From Rhabdophis nuchalis (taxonomy: Eukaryota; Chordata; Lepidosauria; Squamata; Natricidae): a stretch of DNA of 64,000 bases. The stretch is from the NCBI GenBank assembly GCA_039707465.1, contig CM077644.1, positions 202,735,962-202,799,961 on the forward strand. Direction: 5' to 3'. Positions 36,198-47,735 of this stretch are shown piece after piece. The translations under genes and the position numbers were made by a program. Under the pieces are notes generated by a model. It was not told the origin of the DNA, made no database searches, and saw only the letters and a program-made list of their open reading frames with translations. Each line of letters starts with the position of its first letter. Position 1 is the first letter of the stretch.

Positions 36198-37492
36198 TTT
36201 ATTTATTTATTTATTTATTTATTTATTATTTACACTTATATACCGCCCTATCTCCCGAAGGACTCAGGGCGGTGCACAGAGGAATAAAAAGTAGTAAAAC
36301 ACAATGACAATATAAAATTAAAAATAGATTAAATACTCTAATCCCATAATCCCCCACACGGCCACATTCTGTACTAGCTGGAGCCTCCGGATGCACCTCA
36401 AGGGGAGCCCCATGTAGAGAGCATTACAGTAGTCCAGGTGGGAAATGTCGAGGGCTTGAGTGACCGTGCGTAGGGCGTCACGATCTAGAAAGGGCTGCAA
36501 CTGGCGTATCAGGTAGACCTGATAGAAGGGGGGGGGGGCACGGCTGTCACATGGTCATCCAAGGACAGCCGAGAGTCCAGGAGGACACCTAAGTTGCGAG
36601 CCCGTTCCGCGGGGGCTAATGACTCGCCCCCGATAGCCAGAGATGGTGCCAACTGGCTATATTGTGATACCGGAAACCACAGCCACTCGGTCTTGGACGG
36701 GTTGAGTCGAAGCTTCTTCTTCCCCATCCAGGCCCGCACAGCCTCCAAACACCGGGACATCACTTCAACGGCATCGTTGGGGTGGTCAGGGGTAGAGATG
36801 TACAGCTATCATCAGCATACTGATGGAACTCTACCCCAAAACCACGGATGATCTCACCCAGCGGCTTCATATAGGTGTTCATATAGGCCTCGACGTCGAC
36901 CTCTGCCCCCCTGCCAACATGAATTCGACTGGCCGGAGAGGTAGGAGGAGAATCACCGCAGAACGGTGCCTCCCAGTCCCAACCCCCCTAGCCGGTGCAA
37001 TAGGATACCATGGTCGATGGTATCGAAAGCCGCTGAGAGGTCTAATAGGACCAGGATAAAGGAATGAGCTCTATCCCGAGCCCTCCAGAGATCATCCACC
37101 AACGCGACCAATGCCATCTCTGAGCTGTACCCTGGTCGGAAACCGGACTGGCGCGGGTCTAGATAGACAGTTTCCTCCAGGTGCTGAGGGAATTGTCGTG
37201 TCACCACACTCTCAACAACCTTCGCCAAGAAGGGAAGGTTGGAGACCAGACGATAATTTACTAACACCGCTGGGTCCAGGGAAGGCTTCTTGAGGATGGG
37301 CCTCACCACCGCCTCTTTCAAGATGGCCGGTAGATACCCCTCACTCAAAGAAGCGTTCACTATTTCTTGGAGCCAGCCTCGTGTCACCTCCCGGGAGGCC
37401 AGTACAAACCAGGAGGGACACGGGTCCAATAAACATGTGGTAGCATTCAGTCGCCCCAGCAACCTGTCCATGTCATCAATAATCAATCAATA
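36198..37492 (-). mobile_element. L2-type LINE with reverse-transcriptase motifs
   Basis: The longest L2 copy here. On the minus strand, frame 37486-36953 carries reverse-transcriptase blocks: LKEAVVRPILKKPSLDP, NYRLVSNLPFLAKVVE, RQSGFRPGYSSEMALV and LVLLDLSAAFDTIDH. After a frame break, MKPLG and the catalytic YADD (about 36825) follow, then SRCLEAVRAWMGKKKLRLNP and NLGVLLDSRLSLDDHV. The 3' block and (TTTA)n tail are at 36198-36275. A deletion removes most of the tail of ORF2 near 36360, and several frameshifts inactivate it. Confidence 0.9.
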
Positions 37493-38812
37493 ATCAATAA
37501 TGATTTTCTAATATTCACAAAACATGTTTTGACTTTACCCATATTCAAAACATGTTCAGTTCCTTCAGTTTCTTTATAGGATTTGGTTTTTTAGTACTTG
37601 ATTATTATTATTATTATTATTTGATTATTATTTATTTTATCAGAACTTGTTTTAGAGTGTTTAAATCAAATTTAAAGCATGATATCTAGAATTGGATGCA
37701 GCACTTGGACTAATGTAGAATAAACTGTAAAAACCCTCCCGCTAATTCTAAATTTATGCATTCTCTTTACTCCAGTATTCCTGCTCTTTCTACTCCTTTG
37801 ACTAAGTTTTCTCTATGGATTAGTATCAATTCAAGAATAGCTGATTGTCGCATGTCTTCTCTCTGAAAGACAACGTTGTCAGCAAGACAAATAAGACATT
37901 TTCTGCAAGGACCAGGTTTGAAAGAGTTTGGTTCCTGGCACATGAAGGGATAATTAAAGTTTCCTGTCACTATTACTTCATACAGTACAGCATTGCTACT
38001 AAGATTTTCTGTGTTTCTTACTTCTTGATATATAATCATTTGCTTTGAAGTCTTCCTTATGGAGAGTTGTTTTTACTGTCAATTTCTGTTGTAGAACAAG
38101 GTTTTTTTTTTTAAATTGATAAATCTTCCTCTGTCTCATCAGATGTGTGCTGATATGTTTGTTATTCCAAACTTTTGTCGTTTTGTTCAAGACTGCTACA
38201 AATTTACACTGATTACACTGAGTATAAATAGATAGCAGGGTCTTCTCAGACAAAAAGACAAATGTGCCATGAACGCTGCCAAGTCATTGCTCCTATTTCA
38301 TCTTCTCTCCTGTTTCGTAAATCACCATCAGTATATTTTTATCTTGTTCCTTTCTCAGGTTAATCACCTATAAACTATTTGAAAGGAAAATTGGCTATTC
38401 ATTCTGACCTAAACGTCCTCACCAACCTTCAATGGAGAATTCTTTTTAACTATTTCCTTTTATAGCTTAATATGGAGGTTTAGCAAAATTGAAACACAAG
38501 TCTTTAGAGACTTCATTTATTTATAATATTTATAAAATGTTTCTTTAAAAAGAAATTTGCTTTTATTATACAATAGTGGGAAAGACAGCCGAATGCAATT
38601 TTAGGCTGATCTCTAGAATTCGTTAAATAAAACAATCTTCCAGGATGCATAGTCCAGTAAGAAGTTGTTGTTACACTTAAATATAAACATTATAGGGCTC
38701 TTAATTCATGAAATTATTTTTGTTCATATCTATATACCAAAAAGTTTGAACATTCCTTAATCTGGTGAATTTATGATCTAAAACCAATCTTATTTTTCTT
38801 TATTCAAATTTA

Positions 38813-39451
38813 CCGTATTTATCGGCGTATAACACGCACTTTCCCCCCCTGAAAATAGGGGGCAAATGATGTATGCGTGTTATACGCCGATATGCGTGTT
38901 ATACGCCGATATAAGGTACATGGACCCGGGAACCGTGGACCCGGAAGTAAGTCCTCCACGTTCGCAAGGCGGCTGCGCTGTCTTCTTTTTCCCTCAGCGA
39001 AGCGCCGCGGCCGTCCGCTCTCTCTCTCTCTCTCTCTCTTTCTCACTCTCTCTCTGGCGGGCAGGCAGGAAAGCAAGCAAGGCGGCTGGAGGAGGAGGAG
39101 GAGAAGGAGGAGGAGATGACGGCCCCGGAGGCACGGAGCTCTTCCCCGCGGCGGGCGCCTCCTTCTCCGCTGGCAGGTAGAGCAAGGTCGAGGGGCTTCC
39201 CCCCTTTCCCCACTTCCCGGCTCTTTCCAAACCTCGGGAGCTCGCCGAGGGGCGGCGGCGGTGGCGAAACAGCCGGGAAGTGGGGAAAGGGGGGAAGCCC
39301 CTCGACCTTGCTCTACCTGCCAGCGGAGAAGGAGGCGCCCGCCGCGGGGAAGAGCTCCGTGCCTCCGGGGCCGTCATCTCCTCCTCCTTCTCCTCCTCCT
39401 CCTCCTCCAGCCGCCTTGCTTGCTTTCCTGCCTGCCCGCCAGAGAGAGAGT

Positions 39452-39490
<39 letters not shown>

Positions 39491-39819
39491 AGGGAGGGAG
39501 GGAGGAAGGAAGGGAATCAGAATCTGACAGACACAGAGAGAATGACAAAGAGAGACAGGAAGGGAGGGGATAGCGATTTCTGAGTAAACTTTTGTAAAAA
39601 CAGAATATCCAAGTTTCTTTGTTAAAACAGTTGCTTTTACTGTCCTTTTACATTATTTACCTTATAAGTGGTAATAATATTAATAAAAAAAAGTTCTGAG
39701 CTACCCTTATTTTGCTTCAAAGTTCTTTATTTGAAATTTAATTTTCCCCCCTGAAATTTCCCTCTTAAAATGAAGGTGCGTGTTATACGCCTGTGCGTGT
39801 TATACGCCGATAAATACGG
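38813..39819. mobile_element. TA-flanked inverted-repeat DNA element with a central palindrome, 1007 bp
   Basis: Left end CCGTATTTATCGGCGTATAA, then CACGCAC; right end the reverse complement. TA flanks both ends, and the empty site is confirmed by the L2 copy at 31498-31553. The motif GCGTGTTATACGCCGAT is repeated twice just inside each end. The interior is GC-rich and dominated by the palindrome 39018-39475. There is no transposase; the overlapping open frames are low-complexity Ser/Leu, Arg/Glu and Pro runs from (CT)n, (GGA)n and palindrome arms. Related to 4771-5717. Confidence 0.85.
39018..39475. repeat. Palindrome with 205-bp arms and 48-bp spacer
   Basis: Arms at about 39018-39222 and 39271-39475 are reverse complements, essentially without mismatch: GGCGGGCAGGCAGGAAAGC pairs with GCTTTCCTGCCTGCCCGCC, and CCCCACTTCCCGGCT pairs with AGCCGGGAAGTGGGG. 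The spacer itself can fold (CCTCGG with CCGAGG). The arms are GC-rich with many CpG and end in (CT)n/(AG)n runs. Confidence 0.92.
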
Positions 39820-40149
39820 TATACCCCGCACCTTCTCCAAAAAGGACCCAGGGCGGCCTTAATATTCAGTTTCATTGGAAAAATCAGTAATGTAATAATA
39901 TTAATAAATGTACTAAGTGTGAAAAAAATGAGTTTGGGATTCTAAATTAAAAGCTAACACTTTCTAATCTTGAATATATTTTGATGATTCACTAAGTAAA
40001 GCCTGATGCTAATATTGTGTAAATTGCTGACATATAGATGAGCAGCAGTAGCTTGCCATTCCCTTTATTTTGCACAAATACTTCAGTTACTTTTCTCTTC
40101 TATTTAAATTAAAAAATACTACTGTCATTGCATACAAAGTTAAGGAAGG

Positions 40150-40238
40150 ATCCAATTTGGGTTGATTACCGGGACCAGAAGTTTTGTCTTCCGAGCTTTC
40201 GGACTTATGCTGGAGCCCATCTTCAGGGAACTTCTCTC
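40150..40238. repeat. Dispersed-repeat tail
   Basis: GTCTTCCGAGCTTTCGGACTTATGCTGGAGCCCATCTTCAGG in part resembles the tail of a dispersed squamate repeat I cannot name. Only about 90 bases are recognisable. Confidence 0.3.
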
Positions 40239-42319
40239 TAAATTAAGGAAAGCTGGTATCTTATTTTACTACATGTCAACACATAAGAAATTATGCTTAA
40301 TGTCTGGATAGCAAAATGGGCAGCATATAAATTAATTAAATATTAATAACGCAGATGAATGTAGTAACAATCATTTTGCTTGTAATTGTGCTTTGTTGAG
40401 ATTAGTTAATTCATGTTCATCAGCATTTTGGTTTTGAAATATATATTTTAAACATTAAAAATAGCTAATGATTAGAACTGAAATACTGGTTGCTAACTAT
40501 ATTTTGTCAGTTCTATGATACTGAATGAATGAAACTAAATTAAAATAAATATTTACAAGTCAACTAACGTCATTTTCTTAAAATATTTTGAAATTTGAAA
40601 ATAGTAGAAAATGCAGAGTAAATAGACCTGCATCACATGCACCTTAAATTGAAATTGATCCATGATAGCCTGGATAGAAAAGCTTTCTGCCTGAAATATA
40701 GGCTACATTGGTGAGTGTACAACAGAAATAGATTAAATGGACAAAGCTAATCTATTAATTTTCTAATGTAGTCTTCAAGCTTCACTTATTTATGTGTATT
40801 ATAGGCATTCATGAATTTTCAGGTAAAATAAAAAGGTGTATATTTCCTAAGAAGCAATAAGAAAATTTAACTAACTTGGCAATAATCATTTTAACTATTA
40901 AAGAACTTCTAAGAAAGGAAATGTAGTTGAATCTGGGAGTTTTAAAAAGAATATTAATGAAAAAACATTTGGAGAGATAGAAATCAAGTAAACTGATTTT
41001 TGTAAAAGAATTAAACTTACTTTTAAAAATCTTTCTGATGATATTGTTTTATGTTAATAATCATAGGGCTTGTTTAATTATATCAAAGTTCTTGTTTTAA
41101 TCTTTTGCCTTCTCTATATGTAGTTTATAGCCATGTGGAACTTTTAAACTGAACTATGGCAAATTTACTCTATATTGCTGAAGGCACTAAGGAGAGGAGT
41201 TCATCTACTGATTTTATATATGAAAGCTTTTTTCATTCCTATAATTTTTTTTAGCAGCTGATAAAAGAGATGCTAATTTTAGGCTTTGTGGCCTTTTTCA
41301 TTGTTTTCCATACTAACGAGTTGTACTTTCAGCTATAAAGAACCATCTCCATGCTTTGACCTTTGTAACATTTTCTTTGTGTTATCTGACATTCAGGCAG
41401 TGGTAAAGGAGGATTCTGCCATTCAGCTATTGGCCTATTCGTTCAGAGATGAGTTCCCTGATGTCAATCTTGTCAGTCAAGTTACTTTGTATTGGAGGGG
41501 ATGGTAGTTGAATGGTAGTTGATGGTTTTGATATGTTTTTCAGCTGTTACCAGCAAAACATTTATGGCTTAAACACTAAAGTAGTTTCCTTACTGTTTTA
41601 TTTTGAAAGACTATAACATTATCATAGTTAACCACATCAGCTTAGTTTTAAAATCAAGCTTATCAAAAAGTTGAATCATGGGAAAGTGCAGTTTTTAAAC
41701 CAGAAAAGGTACTTTTTATTTGCAAATTTGCTGCATAGGGAAATAAAATGTGACAATTAAGACTGTAAAGCATGAAAATGAGCCACGGTATACATATTAT
41801 TTTAGTGTTGTATTCAAGCAATATTATTTACATAGTTAAGTTTGGGAGAAATTGATAAAGCCAAAAACCTTGTTTTTCAGTGTTCCTTGAATGAGTAATA
41901 TATACCAAAAATGGGGATGGAGGGGAGTGAGGAAGTAGGACTCTGGCAGATGCACCAACTTATTTTCAGTTTTCCTGGCACTCCTTTAATTCTATCTCAT
42001 TCTGGTTTTGCTTTACTTCAGTGAAACTATTCCGCTAAATAAACAAAACTCTTTTCTTATGCAAGAGATTTCTAGAATACAAAGAGTTTTTTCTCTTAAG
42101 AAAGTTTTAAGAATGGCAAAATAGTTGAGGCTGATGTAGTCTCAAAATCTACTTCCAGATCCAATTATGAACTTGCAACAGTACAAGATGTTTGAGGGCA
42201 GGGGAGGAATAGGACTCTCCACAGTTCCTGAATAGTTTTTATGCTTCAAGAAACAAAATCAACTAAATAAGAGGCAGGGAAAGGTTGTGTCTGTTCTTGA
42301 TGTTTCTCAACTATGATTA

Positions 42320-42390
42320 AAATAGTGTGTGTGTGCGCGTGCGTGCGCGTGCGTGCGTGTGCGTACATATATACATATATACATACATGT
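42320..42390. repeat. (GT)n/(GTGC)n and (ATAC)n microsatellite
   Basis: An alternating purine-pyrimidine run GTGTGTGTGCGCGTGCGTGC continues into TACATATATACATA. Potentially Z-DNA-forming, but otherwise ordinary. Confidence 0.9.
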
Positions 42391-42514
42391 TTAAGTGATG
42401 TAACTGATTAACTGTATAACTTGTGTCAAATTACATTTAATGTAGTGATCTAGTTTTATGATGTTATTTGGCACAGGCAATCATGGGGAAAAATAGTTCC
42501 CTATCAATGTCATA

Positions 42515-44107
42515 CAGTTGCAAGAAAATGTATGTGAACCCCTTGGGATTACATGGAGTTTTGCATGAATTGGTCATAAAATGTGCTCTGAACTTCATCT
42601 AAGTCACAACAATAACAAAACACAGTCTGCTTAAAATAATATTACAGAAACATTAGATGTTGCCATGGTTTAATTGAACATAACATGTAAACATTCACAG
42701 TGCAGGGAGGAAAAAGTATGTGAACCCCTAGCCTAATGATTTCTCCACGAGCTAATTGGAACCAGGAGTGAGCCAACCTTGACTCCAATCAGTGTGATGA
42801 AATTGGATGTGTTGCTGACAGCTGTCCTGCCCTTTAAAAACACACACCTGGTTTGGGTTTACTGGTTTCAAGAAGCACTGTCTGATGTGAACCATGCCTT
42901 GCAGAAAAGAGCTCTCAGAAGACCTACGATCAAGAATTGTTGACTTGCATGAAGCTGGAAAGGGTTACAAAAGTATTTCCAAAAGCCTTGATGTTCATAT
43001 ATCCACGGTAAGACAGACTGTCTACAAATGGAGAAAGTTTAGCACTGTTGCTACTCTCCCCAGGCGTGGTCGTCCTGTAAAAATGACTGCAAGAGCACAG
43101 TGCAGAATGCTTCATGAGGTAAAGAAGAATCCTAGAGTGTCAGCTAAAGACCTACAGAAGTCCCTGGCACATGCTAACATATTTGTTGACACATCTACAA
43201 TAAGGAAAACATTAAACAAGAATGGAGTACATGGGAGGACACCACGGAGGAAGCCATTGCTGTCCCAAAAAAATATTGCAGCATGTTTGAAGTTTGCAAA
43301 AGAGCACCTGGATGTTCCACAGCACTACTGAGAAAATATAATGTGGACAGATGAAACCAAAATTGAGTTGTTTGGGAAAAACACACAGCACTATGTGTGG
43401 AGAAAAAAAGGCACAGCACACCAACAGCAAAACCTCATCCTCACTGTAAAACATGGCAGAGGGAGCATCATGGTTTGGGGCTGCTTTGCTGCCTCAGTGC
43501 CTGGACGGATTGTTGTCATTGATGGGAACATGAATTCCAGAGTTTATCAAGACATTGTGCAGGAAAACGTACGACCATCTGTCCGCCAACTGAAGCTCCG
43601 CAGAGGATGGGTGATGCAACAGGACAATGACCCAAAGCATACAAATAATTCAACAAAAAAATGACTTCAACAGCACAGAATACGGCTTCTGGAGTGGCCC
43701 AGTCAGTCCTGACCTCAACCCGATTGAAATGCTGTGGCATGACCTTAAGAGAGCAATTCACACCAGACATCCCAAGAATATTGCTACACTGAAACAGTTT
43801 TGTGAAGAGGAGTGGTCCAAAATTACTCCAGATCGTTGTGCAGGTCTGATCTGCAATTACAGGAACCATTTGTTTGAGGTTATTGCTGCCAAAGGAGGGT
43901 CAACCAGGTATTAAGTCCACCGGTTCACATACTTTATGTTATGTTCAATTAAACCATGGCAACATCTAATGTTTCTGTAGTATTATTTTAAGCAGACTGT
44001 GTTTTGTTATTGTTGTGACTTAGATGAAGTTCAGAGCATATTTTATGATCAATTCATGCAAAACTCCACGTAATCCCAAGGGGTTCACATACCTTTTCTT
44101 GCAACTG
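42515..44107 (+). mobile_element. Tc1-type DNA transposon, near full length, 1593 bp
   Basis: Ends begin CAGTTGCAAGAAAA and are flanked by TA (42513-42514 and 44108-44109). Terminal repeats are long (about 190 bp) and of the IR/DR type: the motif GTATGTGAACCCC occurs at both the outer (42530) and inner (42717) positions on the left, and inverted at 43919 and 44085 on the right. Between them lies one transposase gene with three lesions. The whole layout matches the Tc1/Sleeping Beauty-like group of fish and tetrapods. Confidence 0.95.
42894..43914 (+). pseudogene. Tc1-type DD34E transposase, inactivated
   Basis: Starts [20 protein letters not shown]. Residues 1-110 form the bipartite paired-like DNA-binding domain with the GRPR-like linker [10 protein letters not shown]. 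The catalytic domain has MWTDETK (first Asp, 43350), MVWGCFA, VMQQDNDPKHT (second Asp) and DLNPIEMLWHDLKR (Glu); the spacing is 34 residues once the frame is followed. Lesions: TGA at 43329-43331 and TGA at 43662-43664, both where family members have Trp (TGG), and a 2-base loss near 43703-43708 shifting frame before PDLNP. Otherwise about 340 residues, the usual length. Known function is cut-and-paste transposition at TA sites; this copy cannot make it. Confidence 0.95.
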
Positions 44108-44661
44108 TATGTAATTGATACAAGCATATTTAAGGGGGGGAGGGGAAATCTCATGAAGTTGTGCTGAAGAACAAGATGAAACAAGACATTCAAAGACCTG
44201 ACTTACTATTTCGAAGGCGAGGAGTCCCTAGTGGATGATATTCTGTCAAACTATCCTTCAGCAAACAGCCTGATTATAACAAGAAAAAAAAAATCTCCCA
44301 GCAATTTGCCACGTGGAGCAAACAGCAAGTTTCACTTTCAATTTCAAGTAAAGTATAAACTTTAAAAAAATATCTAATATCTAATCACTAAGTGAATAGG
44401 TCCAATCAGAGACATGCAGGAAAGTTACAAATATCTAGATATTTCCTTCTGTATCTTCAGTGTACAAGAGATTAGGGATTGGAAAGATTGCTTCAGATAT
44501 TTAAATAAAATCTCTGGTGTTGTTATATTTTTAGATGACTCTTCAACACAGAATGTAAGTATTTATAAAGTTTGTGTTTTACATTAAGAAAAAAATGGTG
44601 AGAATTGGGACTAGAGAACTGTCTTATGAGTTAAGGGAATTTTTATTTTAAGGGCTAAAAT

Positions 44662-44794
44662 CATTGATGGGATTCAGCCAGTTCGCACCATTTTGGGAGA
44701 ATTGGTTAAGTTTCTGAGCAGTTTAGTGAACTGGTTGTTGGAAGAAATCATTAAAGCAGAGGACCAGTTGTTAAATTGTTTGAATCCCACCATG
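44662..44794. mobile_element. hAT miniature element, 133 bp
   Basis: Sister of 22851-22987 over its whole length, with decayed ends (CATTGATGGGATTCAG and TGAATCCCACCATG). Flanks GCTAAAAT (44654-44661) and GCTAAGAT (44795-44802) match at seven of eight bases. Confidence 0.88.
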
Positions 44795-44821
44795 GCTAAG
44801 ATGTATATTAGCATGCTTAGT

Positions 44822-44950
44822 GCAGGTATCCTTCACCTAAGGCTACAATTGAGATCAGAATCACAGTCAGTAAGAAAGACACCATGCGACTGCTTCACTC
44901 AGCAACCACAATCCTGACTTTCCCAGTTGCGATTGCTAAACAGAGTACTA
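44822..44950. mobile_element. Degraded fragment related to the TA-type miniature elements
   Basis: TGCAGGTATCCTTCACCTAAGG and ACTTTCCCAGTTGCGATTGC resemble one end and the interior of the family at 15943 and 26861. The other end is not found. Confidence 0.4.
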
Positions 44951-46654
44951 GTGAGTGATCTCGAGCCTGCAGAGCATGGTATGGCAGGGAAAAGGATCCA
45001 CGCCTTCACCCTGCCCCACTTGGGAGAATTGCAAAAACAATGGCATTCACTAGCCTTTCACCATATTTGATATCCATGCCTCCAGTGTACTAAAAGGGAT
45101 TTTCCCTCTGAAGGAGAAATATCTTTGTGCATTGCAGGGATGGATATCACATCTGGCAAAAATGCTAGTAAATACTATCATTTTGGAAGTCTCAGAGCCT
45201 TAGTCTTCATTGCTAATTTCTCCTCTCCCGAGGTGAAATAAAAAATGCTACTAAAGGCCAGTGTTCTGAGCCTTTCAGAAAACTGTTGTTTGGAGAGAAA
45301 ATGCTAGTGAACACATCATTCTAACAGGCTCAGAATGCTCTCCTTCACTAGGGTTTAAGCTAGATTTGAGGTCTGTTTTTCCAGGCTGGGGAAGGACTTC
45401 CCCTTCCTGCAAGAAGAGTGGAAATCTCTCAATGCACTCGGGAATGGACCTCAAATCCAAAATTCCAAGCCAGAAAATGAATTCAATTCCAAATTTTTAT
45501 ACAAGTTACTCATATTTACTTGATGGAATTAATTACCACAAGTTACTATAGACCTAGTACCTAACTGTATTAATTTCAAGACAGAATTAGCCAGATTGTA
45601 GAAGATACATAGCTAGTTACGGAATCTGTTGGTAACTATCTGTTTGAGTGGGCCTCTGAATATAAGCTGCTGTGTACTAACAGTGAAGACTATGGTGTTT
45701 GGCATGAGCATTTTCAAAAAGTTTCTAAAGCTTTACTTTTGTGTAAAACATTATATTTAACTAGTATATCTCTCTTCTGACCCATGAAGGCTGTTCTTCT
45801 AATGTCATGACCACTGATTTTTATCTTTACAGCCAAATACTGTCATTGTACTTGCAATGTGTGTAGCTCTTAATATGATTGTTCTGAAGGCTACCTTGAA
45901 AAAAATCTGAAATCATGCTGAAAGCAAACCTTATTTACTCTCTTATGCTTGTTAGTAAAGAATTTCAGTGTAGTAAACATTAATGTTCGTATAGAAAAAA
46001 TGAAGTGATATATGATGTGTTCTTGAATAAATGGTGAGACTATTCTATGTATATTTATTTGTATTTGTATCTATATATCTATAACCATAGAATGGTGTTC
46101 TAAGGTATATGTTTTAATAGACCTTTGACCATACAAGAAGGTGAAATTTAATAAGTAACTACATGTAAAAAAATCAATAAAAAATAAATGAAGTAGTTTA
46201 ATGGGCACACATTCATAACGTATGCGAAAATACTTTGTTGGGGGAAAATCAGAAAATAATTTTTTACAGAGAATCATTAACTCATACTGAACAAAGATAA
46301 TTGAATGATTAAATTAAACTTCATGTTATAGCTAGCAAATGAAGATCTTGACTTAACATCACACAATCATTATAGGACCCTATCTGCAGCTGTTAGCAGT
46401 TGATCAGGCTTTTAGGAAGATAGACTTTGGACAAATTGAGGTATAAGGATACTTAAGAAAAGTGAAAAGAATTCCAATAAAGTGATATTAATAAAAAAAG
46501 AAGGATTATTAAAATTGTTACATTTTGCTTCCTGTTAGTGAATTCCATCTTACCCTCAAAAATAAAGAAATGTGTGAAATTTGAGGTAGTTGTCAACAGT
46601 GTAACATGTTCAAACTGGTGCAATAGAACTGGTGTTTGTTAATATGATTGAGTT

Positions 46655-46770
46655 AGGGGCTTTTTGTCTTCACTGTGAGTTTTATTGTGTTGGGGGGGGT
46701 GCACTGAGGGAGCTCAACCAATCTCATTGTACATATGTTGTGCACTGACAAATAAAATATTATTATTAGT
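46655..46770 (+). mobile_element. Rex/Babar-like LINE 3' end
   Basis: AACCAATCTCATTGTACATA and then GTGCACTGACAAATAAAAT followed by ATTATTATT parallels the minus-strand tail at 2081-2150. Only the 3' untranslated end is left. Confidence 0.65.
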
Positions 46771-47054
46771 ATCTTTGAACAGTCCATACCCCTGGAAATG
46801 TTTGGCAAAACTTTGCAACCTGTTTTGACCAAGGGATTAGAGAGAAAATCAGTATATCATATCAAGAGCAGAATTACATTTACTGAGTAATAAACAATAT
46901 CAAATAATTAGAAACACGTGTGGAGAGGTAATAATGTAAACATTTGGGAAAGCAAAATGTAGAGAAAGACATCTGTACAAAAAAAATAACAAAACATTTA
47001 AAACAATCTATTCATTTGTCTGAATTAGCAGGGGGGAAAGAGTATTACATTTTT

Positions 47055-47260
47055 TTCATCCTGCCTTTATTATTTTTGTAAATTACTCAAGGCAGTGAAC
47101 ATATATAATATACCTTTCTCTTCCTATTTTTCCCACAGCCATCCTGTGAGTGACTGGACTAACATTATCCAGTAGCATTCATTATATAGCAGGATTACAA
47201 TTTATCTTCCTGGTTTCTAGCCTGGTACTTTAACCACTAGACCATTACTGGTTATTGCTT
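47055..47260 (-). mobile_element. CORE-type SINE relic
   Basis: ATCCTGCCTTTATTATTTTT, CTCAAGGCAGTGAACATA, CATCCTGTGAGTGACTGG and GGTTTCTAGCCTGGTACTTTAACC follow the same order as 57830-58050. The tRNA-like head is at the right end on the minus strand. Internal deletions are present. Confidence 0.65.
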
Positions 47261-47304
47261 GAAATGCAAAAAGTCCTGGGATTAATTACTGGAATTTGAA
47301 TTGA

Positions 47305-47306
47305 AT

Positions 47307-47358
<52 letters not shown>

Positions 47359-47580
47359 TCACATTTATATCCCGCCCTTCTCCACGAAGGACCCAGGGCG
47401 GCACACAGGAATTTAAAAACATACAAAATGATAAATACAAAATTTAAAAACATATTAAATTACAATCCTATGCTAAAACCAAATTAAAATCCCCAGTTTA
47501 AAAACTATCTAAAATAGCCCCGACGGGAGGTTAGGCTAGGCCGGCTTGCTGGAAGAGATGTGTCTTTAGACACTGTCTTT
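47305..47580 (-). mobile_element. L2-type LINE 3' end with (ATTT)n tail
   Basis: An (ATTT)n tract (47308-47357) then CCCGCCCTTCTCCACGAAGG and GGACCCAGGGCGGCACACAGG, and the end of ORF2 (GGCCGGCTTGCTGGAAGAG) near 47540. Coding part essentially absent. Confidence 0.85.
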
Positions 47581-47735
47581 AGAATGAGAACTATATAGCA
47601 GATTTCCCCCCCACCCCCGGTAATATTTCCTTTGGAATGTTGAAAGTTTAGATACTTTCTTTCTGTTCCCTGGTAATCTCTCTACAAGATTTTTACTTCA
47701 GATACCCAGCTAAGCCAGTCAAAAATGGGTACACC

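Larger units (their letters stand above)
38800..39857 (-). mobile_element. L2-type LINE 3' tail split by a TA-flanked element
   Basis: The left part (38800-38812, TTTATTCAAATTTA) and the right part (39820-39857, TATACCCCGCACCTTCTCC and on) join into the same sequence as 31498-31553 when 38813-39819 is removed and one TA is kept. Confidence 0.85.

Noticed and set aside
38819..39583. Several overlapping open frames of 80-184 codons and a CpG-rich patch that could look like a promoter island
   Set aside because: The frames are low-complexity products of (CT)n, (GGA)n and palindrome arms, and the CpG-rich DNA belongs to the transposable element.
41286..41507. Frame with AVVKEDSAIQLLAYSFRDEF that looks coding and follows CATTCAG
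   Set aside because: No donor site in a sensible place, no match to FAM172A and no family recognised; probably accidental.
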